NCBI GenBank assembly: GCA_016839425.1
Contig: JAEOUI010000172.1
Span: forward strand, 1 to 22,012
Direction: 5' to 3'
Source of the DNA: Promethearchaeota archaeon
GTDB taxonomy: Archaea; Asgardarchaeota; Lokiarchaeia; Sigynarchaeales; SOKP01
Length of the DNA: 22,012 nucleotides
Shown here: positions 15,798-22,012 of the stretch, piece after piece
How the letters are laid out: each line of letters begins with the position of its first letter
How positions within the stretch are numbered: position 1 is the stretch's first letter
Made by a program: the position numbers and the translations under genes
Notes under the pieces: generated by a model
Told to the model about the DNA's origin: nothing
Databases searched by the model: none
Seen by the model: only the letters and a program-made list of their open reading frames with translations

Positions 15798-16445
15798 ATG
15801 GTTCAGGCAAGTGATAAGAATATATTCGGCGATTTTTTTCTAAAAATAATCCCTGGTGGTGTTTTTGGGGTTTTAGCAATGCTAGCAGGGTTAATAGGAG
15901 AATTAATTGCTTTGCAATTTTATCCCGTAGAATATAGCATATTAACTAACATGATTAGCGATTTAGGCACGCCAGAAATGAATCCTCGCGGATTTATGTT
16001 TTTTAACATTGGTGCAATGGTGTCTGGATTGTTAGGCATACCATTTAGCGTGTATATGGGATATCTTTTTCAATCAAGACATGGATCAAGTAAATGGATA
16101 GAGGTTGCAAAATATGCAAACATTGTTGCTTATATAGCTCTCGGGTTACTAGGATTGTGCTTGGCTTTATCCGCTACAAAAGAAAGCATCTTCTTTTTAC
16201 TTCACGGCGTATTCGCAGATGTGTGCTTTTTAGGAACGGCAACTTATTGCGTGATTTATAGCTATTATGTTCAAGATAAACCCTTGATATTTCCTAAATA
16301 TTTCGCCGTGCCGTTCTTTTTTGCAGGAATCACGCAATTAGTTTTTATCGTAACTTGGATCCCTATAATCGAATGGATTTCCCATATATCCATCCTCTTC
16401 TGGATTATTATTATGGGATCTTATATGACATTCAAAAAATATTAA
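15798..16445 (+). CDS. DUF998-like six-span membrane protein
   Basis: This 215-residue protein has about six hydrophobic helices. The loop ISDLGTPEMNPRGFMFFNIG (residues 53-72), after the first span, is the hallmark of the DUF998/FRAG1-like group of archaeal membrane proteins, whose function is not established. The start is supported by AAAGGTAA shortly before ATG 15798. It stands alone between two reverse-strand genes. Confidence 0.72.
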   Translation: MVQASDKNIFGDFFLKIIPGGVFGVLAMLAGLIGELIALQFYPVEYSILTNMISDLGTPEMNPRGFMFFNIGAMVSGLLGIPFSVYMGYLFQSRHGSSKWIEVAKYANIVAYIALGLLGLCLALSATKESIFFLLHGVFADVCFLGTATYCVIYSYYVQDKPLIFPKYFAVPFFFAGITQLVFIVTWIPIIEWISHISILFWIIIMGSYMTFKKY

Positions 16446-16485
16446 AAAAATATTAAATTGAAAAGTTTAATTCAATCCTTTTCTC

Positions 16486-17205
16486 TTAATTACCTTTATT
16501 TAGGAGATTAAATTCTGGCAAATCATCTGGAGGCCATCCTTTAGGGGATTGCTCTCCCTTGATAAACCGAAAGTTGCACGAATTTGCGCCATTAGCAATT
16601 GTTTGTGTACGCTTAAGTCCATAACCATATGATCGAGCCATTGCATAGTCCCCTAAACAGATAAATCGGGCATATTTTTCAAGTCCTTGTTGTCGATAGA
16701 ACTTATAAATACCACATTCTATGTAATCTAATCCATAATTAATTTCTCTTTCATTACTCTCAACAAATTCCATGACCCAATCGTCTTTAAATTTTCTATC
16801 TTGAGAATCTTTTGCAACACGTCTCATTTTTTGAATGTTATTTTGACTAAAGATCACTTCTCCAGGTTTTTGCATGAAATTATATACTTCCTCAAATATT
16901 TTATATGAAATTTCCCCGATCTTAAGATATGGAAACCCTTTTCTTTCTAAAATTCGATATATTACCAAAAACATTGCACTTCTATGAATGTATTTTGTGG
17001 CCCCTTCGTTATTTTTTCCACCAACGAAAGGTATCTGGGGGATTAATTGTTGGAATTCTTGAACCATTTCTTGAGAAATCTTAATAAATTCTTCTTTTGT
17101 GAAATATAATTCTAGAACTTTGGACGATAATCCAAGAAAAATTTTAAATTGTCTCATCCAAATTCTTCCCTCTAAATTTAATTTTTCCTTTTTCCTTCGT
17201 TCCAT
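16486..17205 (-). CDS. ATC-hydrolase-like protein (L-2-amino-thiazoline-4-carboxylate hydrolase family)
   Basis: This is a 239-residue soluble protein. The C-terminal half carries the family pattern: CGIYKFYRQQGLEKYARFIC (Cys164 to Cys183), LGDYAMA (Asp186), LKRTQTIANGANSCNFRF (Arg199, Cys210). The founding bacterial enzyme hydrolyses a thiazoline ring on the way to cysteine, but most members are untested, so the reaction here is not certain. The N-terminal basic stretch may be disordered. It is divergent from the TrmB-type regulator at 17366, with a shared 160-bp promoter region. On the reverse strand AGGA lies just upstream of the ATG at 17205. Confidence 0.72.
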   Translation of the reverse strand: MERRKKEKLNLEGRIWMRQFKIFLGLSSKVLELYFTKEEFIKISQEMVQEFQQLIPQIPFVGGKNNEGATKYIHRSAMFLVIYRILERKGFPYLKIGEISYKIFEEVYNFMQKPGEVIFSQNNIQKMRRVAKDSQDRKFKDDWVMEFVESNEREINYGLDYIECGIYKFYRQQGLEKYARFICLGDYAMARSYGYGLKRTQTIANGANSCNFRFIKGEQSPKGWPPDDLPEFNLLNKGN

Positions 17206-17230
17206 TTTTAGGTCCTTTTTTATTTAATTG

Positions 17231-17241
17231 TTTTTATAAAG
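17231..17241 (-). promoter_or_regulatory. TATA box of the ATC-hydrolase-like gene
   Basis: On the reverse strand this reads CTTTATAAAAA and lies about 30 nt from the ATG at 17205, the right distance for an archaeal TATA box with a very short leader. Confidence 0.45.
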
Positions 17242-17331
17242 AATTGGGATCTGTCGATCCGTTATGACACATTCACAAGTCACTAATTATTCTTACTATA
17301 AAATGTTTTTGTGTCTTGACAATAAAACAAG

Positions 17332-17339
17332 TTTATATG
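17332..17339 (+). promoter_or_regulatory. TATA box of the TrmB-type regulator gene
   Basis: TTTATATG is centred about 30 nt before ATG 17366. This fits a leaderless or near-leaderless transcript and argues against the longer frame that begins at 17264. Confidence 0.4.
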
Positions 17340-17365
17340 CATCCTTTCTTCTTTATAAATATACA

Positions 17366-18289
17366 ATGAAAAAAATTCCTAATGAGGTTTTTAATTGCCT
17401 AAAAGAGGTTGGCCTCAATCAAGACGAGGCTTTGGTTTATTACACCCTCATGAAGAACGGTGTGAATGGAGCTACCGTAAGAATTTTAAATCTAGCCTTA
17501 CCAAATATCGAAAGAACCACACTTTATCCAATTCTCCAGAGGTTAATCAATAAAAATTTTGTAAAAGAAGAAAAGTCGTCTAAAACACCAAAAAAAGCAA
17601 AAAATTTTGTCGCAATTAGTCCTACTAATTTGTATTCAATGATATTAAAAGCAAGGGAACAAGATCTTATTAAATTAAAGGAAAAAGAGCCCTTTTTTAC
17701 GCAAAGGATGCAAAATAAATATCAAAAAACAAAAGAATATGAAATAGAAGAAATAGATCCCTTTATCCTTCCTTATGTAATAAATTTGTTAAAAAAAGAA
17801 TGGATTGTTATAGGTCAAGTAGTAAATAAAGGGTTAGATATTTTTGGGTATGATTTTTTTCGTTTAACTCTAAATCCCCCAAATGATTTAGTTTCTCAGA
17901 AGTGGAATAATGGTATCCAAATATATGTATTAAATTCAATAATTACATCGAAAACTAAATTTATTCAAGATCCAATGTTGGATCAAGAACCACTTGAAGT
18001 AAAATATGTTTTATCTCAAGTAGAACGAACTGTTAAAGAAAAATTTGAATATGAGTTTGAAAAAGTTGAGATTAAATTTGTTAAGGATAAAAAAAGACTC
18101 TTTAAATGGGATTTCTTTTCGTATAAATTTATGATTAAGCCCGAAGACGCAAAAACTTTCAATGAAATATTTCAATCAGTAGTAATGAGTATTGAAAACA
18201 AGATATTCTTTTTTTGGGCCTCAACAGATAAATTATTGCTTGAGATGATTAAAAGCGTATTATTTCACGAAAAAATTACTATAACTTAG
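17366..18289 (+). CDS. TrmB-family transcriptional regulator
   Basis: This is a 307-residue protein from ATG 17366. Residues 5-90 form a winged helix-turn-helix: NCLKEVGLNQDEALVYYTLM, then NIERTTLYPILQRLINKNFV, typical of TrmB/MarR-like archaeal regulators. The remainder (about 110-307) is an effector or dimerisation region I cannot assign; it lacks a recognisable sugar-binding TrmB C-domain. The frame is open back to 17264, but the extra 34 residues are not family-like and the TATA box lies inside them. It is divergent from the ATC-hydrolase-like gene, so it may control that gene and itself. Confidence 0.75.
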   Translation: MKKIPNEVFNCLKEVGLNQDEALVYYTLMKNGVNGATVRILNLALPNIERTTLYPILQRLINKNFVKEEKSSKTPKKAKNFVAISPTNLYSMILKAREQDLIKLKEKEPFFTQRMQNKYQKTKEYEIEEIDPFILPYVINLLKKEWIVIGQVVNKGLDIFGYDFFRLTLNPPNDLVSQKWNNGIQIYVLNSIITSKTKFIQDPMLDQEPLEVKYVLSQVERTVKEKFEYEFEKVEIKFVKDKKRLFKWDFFSYKFMIKPEDAKTFNEIFQSVVMSIENKIFFFWASTDKLLLEMIKSVLFHEKITIT

Positions 18290-18311
18290 ATAATTATGAT
18301 TTATTCAATTT

Positions 18312-19448
18312 TTAATTCTTATTTTTTAATATCCTTGGAGGAAGTATGAAAACCTTTCGAAGTCCTGTTCTTTTGAGATGGATGACTTTTGGTTCTTGAG
18401 AACATGAATGAACGCATACTCCACAACCAATGCATTTATTTTCAATTAATGATGCAATATTTTCCCCTGTCATTTCAAGTGCGTCCATAGGACAGGCCTC
18501 CACGCAAGTACCACATCCCAGACATTCAGCGGAGCTTATTTCAGCGATGTAAGATGTGAGTGTTGTAAAGGGCATTGCTCCCGTTTTATATAAGTGAAAC
18601 GTCCCACAGCAGCACTGACAACAATTGCATATGGCTTCTACTTTTCCTTCAGGATTTGCGTGAACGTGAAAGACTTTATGGACGAGGCCGTACTCTTCGG
18701 CTTCTTTAAAACGCTTCTTGGCCTCTTCCTTGTTAATTGGTTCTCCGAAGTTGTGTTCTATCACATGTTTTGCGCTTTTATCGAAGAAAAAACAATTTTT
18801 CTTAGGTGCGTTCAGCTTACAAGGCTCTCCCAGTAGATCCTTTTCGTGACGGCAATAACAATGAGCAACTGCTATTTCCTCGCATTGATCAATGAATTTT
18901 GAAATCTCCACGAATGGCGTTATCGTTTCTTGTCCTATCTTCTCGAATTGTATCTCTTCTTCGACGGGCACGACCCTATCCATAGCAGGTGCCTTTTCGT
19001 ATTGAGTCATTAAGAAATCATAATTAGTTTGAGTGCCTGTGCTTAATTCCTTATAAAGGGCATCCCATAATTTTGCTAATTTTTTTTCTTTTTCAGTAGT
19101 TTCTCCCCTTAGCAAGGAATATTCCATCAAGCCCGGTACCGGTTGCATTAGGCGATAGACGCGAACGCCAGCGCTTTGAGACATTGCACTTGAAATTATC
19201 CCGCCTTTTAGTAATTTGTCGAGAATCTTTACGATTGAACCCTCGTCGAGTTTTTGATCGTTTCTTTCCAAAATTTGTTCTAATGTAAGTGAGGGCGTTT
19301 TAAAAACATCTGCAATAAATCTCGCTTGTTCCTCCGTTAGAAGGACATTTAATATTTTTAAAAATATGTCGGAAACTGGGAAAGGCATCTTTCCAGCTTT
19401 AACGATTGATCTTGCGGCTTTAGAAAGGATTTTTTTATCGATGTTCAA
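18312..19448 (-). CDS. 4Fe-4S ferredoxin-domain protein with N-terminal helical (wHTH-like) region and Cys-dense centre
   Basis: This is a 378-residue cytosolic protein. Residues 1-110 resemble a winged-helix domain (LTEEQARFIADVF, then LTLEQILER and IVKILDKLLKGGII). The middle has AHCYCRHEKDLLGEPC (195-210), then Cys219, and a run CNCCQCCCG (274-282), which could hold one or more extra metal clusters. The C-terminus is a two-cluster ferredoxin: CLGCGTCVEACP (309-320) and CIGCGVCVHSCS (339-350), the latter lacking the usual final Pro. I know this architecture as a widespread but uncharacterised family in anaerobes; a redox-carrier or electron-bifurcation accessory role is plausible. It is evidence for an anaerobic host. 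Confidence 0.8.
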   Translation of the reverse strand: MNIDKKILSKAARSIVKAGKMPFPVSDIFLKILNVLLTEEQARFIADVFKTPSLTLEQILERNDQKLDEGSIVKILDKLLKGGIISSAMSQSAGVRVYRLMQPVPGLMEYSLLRGETTEKEKKLAKLWDALYKELSTGTQTNYDFLMTQYEKAPAMDRVVPVEEEIQFEKIGQETITPFVEISKFIDQCEEIAVAHCYCRHEKDLLGEPCKLNAPKKNCFFFDKSAKHVIEHNFGEPINKEEAKKRFKEAEEYGLVHKVFHVHANPEGKVEAICNCCQCCCGTFHLYKTGAMPFTTLTSYIAEISSAECLGCGTCVEACPMDALEMTGENIASLIENKCIGCGVCVHSCSQEPKVIHLKRTGLRKVFILPPRILKNKN

Positions 19449-19572
19449 TTTTAACAGTTATTTATTTTTAAGTATGTTATTATAATTATTTGTTCAAAAT
19501 AAGTTTCTTCGCTTGTCCTATTAGCAATTATATAATTAAAAGATGGGTATTAAAAAAGAAATAAAAAAATAT

Positions 19573-20109
19573 TTACGGAATTATGATCATTTCAAAATAA
19601 TCCATGGCTATGAGTACAACGACAGCTATTTCGATTATCGTCCAAATATTTCTCTTTAAACTTCCTATGGGCGAGCCGGAATTAAGTGTGTTGTAAATCA
19701 TCATTAGGAGCAAGGTCACGACAATGAATGTAATGGGAAATATTAAGGCTAATAATTGATTGTCTGGAGTCGTAAATCCCATGAGATATCCATATCCAAG
19801 GATCGAAAATCCGCAAACAATGAAAGTAAAACCTATTCCAAAGGAATATTCCGCAAAAGCGACGAATCGATTTACTAGCTTCTCTGATGCCTTTCCCGTT
19901 CGCGCCTCGAAATTCGCTTTAGAGTTGCAGGAAACTGAGTTGACAAAGAAAATAAAGGCAACCATCAGGAGATATGTCGATACAATAATACCTTTCCGAT
20001 CTGCGGGGGGCTCCTGCCAGATCAAGGCAAGTATTGTCAGGACGGCACCAATCATTACCGAACTAAGCGTTATCCAATCTTTAACGTTTATTTTTTCTGA
20101 TTCTTCCAT
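19573..20109 (-). CDS. Unidentified membrane protein (about five spans)
   Basis: This 178-residue protein has hydrophobic segments at about 12-31, 41-60, 87-110, 118-140 and 156-176, with a charged N-terminus MEESEKINVKDW. A cytosolic or external loop lies at 60-86 (SCNSKANFEARTGKASEK). No family recognised. It stands alone; a 124-bp spacer separates it from the Fe-S protein gene on the same strand. Confidence 0.65.
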   Translation of the reverse strand: MEESEKINVKDWITLSSVMIGAVLTILALIWQEPPADRKGIIVSTYLLMVAFIFFVNSVSCNSKANFEARTGKASEKLVNRFVAFAEYSFGIGFTFIVCGFSILGYGYLMGFTTPDNQLLALIFPITFIVVTLLLMMIYNTLNSGSPIGSLKRNIWTIIEIAVVVLIAMDYFEMIIIP

Positions 20110-20341
20110 CGATTTTTACCTCAATAAGTTTAGATTAAATGTAGGTAATCAAGCACCTTTATTTAAAGGTTATTATCTAAATTTTCGCAATTAACAAGTA
20201 AGTTGGATGGTATTCTTAAGAAAACGGGATTTAAGAAGTTCTAATCTTAAAAAGTGCGACAAATTAGAATTTAGCGTCTAAATGTTTTAGAAAATTTTCA
20301 CACCCATATCGTTTATTATCCCGTTAATATAAATTAAAATC

Positions 20342-20530
20342 ATGTCAAAAGCAATGCAAGCAAGTTCGAGGTCTTACTTTGATTGGTCCATCCAGTTTTC
20401 TAAAATTGAACCAAATACTCAACAAGTAAAGATGAAACCAAAAGAAACAAAATTAAATTCTCTTGGAATCGACAAGGACGAGTTTAAAAAGTTCCTAGGC
20501 GCTTGGAAGCAAAAAAATCTCAATTCTTAA
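20342..20530 (+). CDS. Small hypothetical protein (62 aa)
   Basis: The protein is basic, soluble and rich in Lys, Gln and Ser, ending in a helix, DEFKKFLGAWKQKN. A TATA-like GTTTATTATC (20311-20320) sits at the distance expected for a leaderless message. It has no recognised family, and at this length chance cannot be ruled out, but the codon make-up is more like that of the real genes here than that of antisense frames. Confidence 0.45.
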   Translation: MSKAMQASSRSYFDWSIQFSKIEPNTQQVKMKPKETKLNSLGIDKDEFKKFLGAWKQKNLNS

Positions 20531-20540
20531 ATCACGATTA

Positions 20541-20699
20541 TTTTTTCCTCCCTTTTATCTTATCATTTTAATCTTTATTGCTTTATTCAAGAAAAAAGGA
20601 CTATTGCAGTTTTTACAGGACGAAAGCGTGCCAGATATTTGAAAAAAATACGAAAAGTTTCTTAGAACATTGAAAAGTTCGTTAGATGAGGAAATTTGA
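20541..20699 (+). pseudogene. Possible gene remnant with an in-frame stop
   Basis: One frame reads a hydrophobic stretch (IILIFIALF), then KKKGLLQFLQDESVPDI, a TGA at 20640-20642, then KKYEKFLRTLKSSLDEEI and TGA at 20697-20699. The segments on both sides of the first TGA look protein-like and continue each other, but no ATG, GTG or good TTG opens the frame. It may be the decayed end of a gene or may be coincidence. Confidence 0.25.
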
Positions 20700-20753
20700 G
20701 CAGGATTTTTTATGTCAAGTAATTATAAAAAAATACTTTTGAATAAACAAAAA

Positions 20754-22012
20754 TCATTCAATTACTACATCAACGAAATTGATTCCCAAGAAAACTCCTG
20801 TAACGATTGCACCAATTAATAATAATATGAAAAATAGGGTTGTATAATACCTCCATTTGATCGATATCTTTCCAGCCTTTTCCCTTCGATAAATATCAAT
20901 CAGTATGATGGCGCCTAAAATGACAGAACTCGTGAGAAATACGAGAACCACGGTCAATGTAGAAATAAATTCGTTAATCTTGGGCGCGTATGTAATATAT
21001 ACGGCGATTAAAACCGTTAAGCTCAACCAGACTGCGAAATACATCCCCAGCTTCCATTTAAACTGCTTTACGGGATCTTCTTCCGTTCTTGCGGGCGAAA
21101 TAAGATAAAGCAAGATGGAAACAACCAATAGACTGATAAAGATTGCGTGATACCACGCAAGATTCAAATAGGTCATTCCTAAATATTGAATTAAAATAAA
21201 AACGAAGATGTTGAAAATTAAATAGATGTACTTGAAATTCTTTTTCAAGAAGGTTATAATTGTGTGATATATCCTCTTGAAAAAGCGCCTAATTTTTTTG
21301 AAAAAGTTTACAATTGCGATCTTTAGCGCCTTGAGCTTCGCAAGGAGGAGCCCCCAAAGCTTGTTGAAAAATATCGTAAGTTCTTCAAACATAAAAATGA
21401 ATGGAAATATGGAAATGAACAAGATGAAAATCACGCCTCCTACAGCAATGTTCTCTAATAGACCTGATGGATTCAAGAATAGACCGAACAGCATGGCCAA
21501 GCTAGAGCTGGCCGAAAGGACGATCCAATAAAGAAAGGTTTTTATGTGGTTCAATTTTAAGGGAAGAACGATACAACCAAGAAAGATCCAAAAGACCAAA
21601 ACGGCAAGAGATAAGTTTGTCCCCAACGAAAAATTCGAAAAGATAGGTTGTACCGAAATTTGTAAGTAGATGAAAAGGTCAATGGACAAAATTAATCCAA
21701 TTGATAAAAACGATGCTCTTATTAAGCTTAATCGCAATTTTTCATTTAACGCCCCGAACATCTTGTCGAAAACTGCAACTGTAAAAAGCACGGCTAACGA
21801 TCCCAAAATTACATTGAAATTTAAAATCATGTCAAACGAAATGAAATATAGTGGCCAAGATACGAAATTTATGTAGAGCACTAACACGAGGAAATGGCGT
21901 ATCCTTTCCTTTCTCGCTTTTATTGTCTGTAAAAATTCTAACATATAAAAGAAATACATTATTTCCAAGATGAATATGAACACTGCTAGGGGTATCGCTT
22001 GAATTATTTGAC
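20754..22012 (-). CDS. Large unidentified multi-span membrane protein (N-terminus outside window)
   Basis: The frame runs from the window edge to a stop at 20754-20756, giving 418 visible residues. A GTG at 21981-21983 is a possible start, but the frame stays open and hydrophobic beyond it (QIIQAIPLA), so I treat the gene as 5'-partial. About eleven or twelve hydrophobic segments are split by a strongly basic amphipathic region in the middle (KLKALKIAIVNFFKKIRRFF and onwards, about 60 residues), probably cytosolic. No family recognised. The length and span number would suit a transporter or sensor, but nothing specific supports either. Confidence 0.7.
   Translation of the reverse strand, partial: QIIQAIPLAVFIFILEIMYFFYMLEFLQTIKARKERIRHFLVLVLYINFVSWPLYFISFDMILNFNVILGSLAVLFTVAVFDKMFGALNEKLRLSLIRASFLSIGLILSIDLFIYLQISVQPIFSNFSLGTNLSLAVLVFWIFLGCIVLPLKLNHIKTFLYWIVLSASSSLAMLFGLFLNPSGLLENIAVGGVIFILFISIFPFIFMFEELTIFFNKLWGLLLAKLKALKIAIVNFFKKIRRFFKRIYHTIITFLKKNFKYIYLIFNIFVFILIQYLGMTYLNLAWYHAIFISLLVVSILLYLISPARTEEDPVKQFKWKLGMYFAVWLSLTVLIAVYITYAPKINEFISTLTVVLVFLTSSVILGAIILIDIYRREKAGKISIKWRYYTTLFFILLLIGAIVTGVFLGINFVDVVIE

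Noticed and set aside
15622..15843. 73-codon forward ORF overlapping the small reverse gene and the DUF998 start
   Set aside because: Composition is that of antisense sequence and it runs into the well-supported gene at 15798 in another frame.
19760..20194. 144-codon forward ORF opposite the unidentified membrane protein
   Set aside because: The reverse strand gives clear membrane helices; the forward product is a shadow of them.
1..22012. CRISPR arrays, insertion sequences, integrases or prophage genes
   Set aside because: No regularly spaced repeats, transposase motifs or terminal inverted repeats were seen on either strand.

Overview
The window looks like chromosomal DNA from an AT-rich archaeon. 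The archaeal signs are a tRNA-Thr gene with no encoded CCA and an apparent intron, TATA-type promoters, an AbrB-PhoU fusion regulator, a TrmB-family regulator and several DUF47 (PhoU-like) proteins. Asgard (Lokiarchaeia-like) is my best guess, from memory of the family of the 190-residue protein at 13589-14161 and from the overall gene mix. That placement is inference.

Layout. Positions 1-1465 hold the tail of an unidentified gene, a small reverse-strand hypothetical and a transglutaminase-like protein. A tRNA-Thr(UGU) lies at 1593-1693. Positions 1806-3404 encode an alkaline-phosphatase-superfamily phosphodiesterase whose metal-binding N-terminus is recovered only if translation starts at an AUA codon. 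Positions 3617-7239 form a phosphate cluster: AbrB-PhoU regulator, DUF47 protein, PiT permease, second DUF47 protein. Positions 7538-14161 form a tight co-directional run: a 32-residue membrane peptide, a solute-binding protein, a fused double permease, two different ABC ATPases, a third DUF47 protein and the Asgard-type 190-residue protein. Positions 14189-22012 are mixed: an M42 peptidase, a possible Cse60-like small protein, a DUF998-like membrane protein, an ATC-hydrolase-like protein divergent from a TrmB regulator, a cysteine-rich 4Fe-4S protein, and two unidentified membrane proteins flanking a small ORF.

How the genes may work together. PiT permease and ABC importer each have their own downstream DUF47 protein, and a DNA-binding PhoU sits at the head of the region, so the whole block 3617-13585 reads as an anion (probably phosphate) uptake locus with two transporters. 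The ABC importer is the most interesting part. Its binding protein belongs to an uncharacterised family better known next to or fused with von Willebrand A domains, not to PstS. Its permease is of the sulfate/molybdate/iron type and fused. Its two ATPases have decayed in complementary ways, so that a heterodimer would have one good and one degenerate ATP site.
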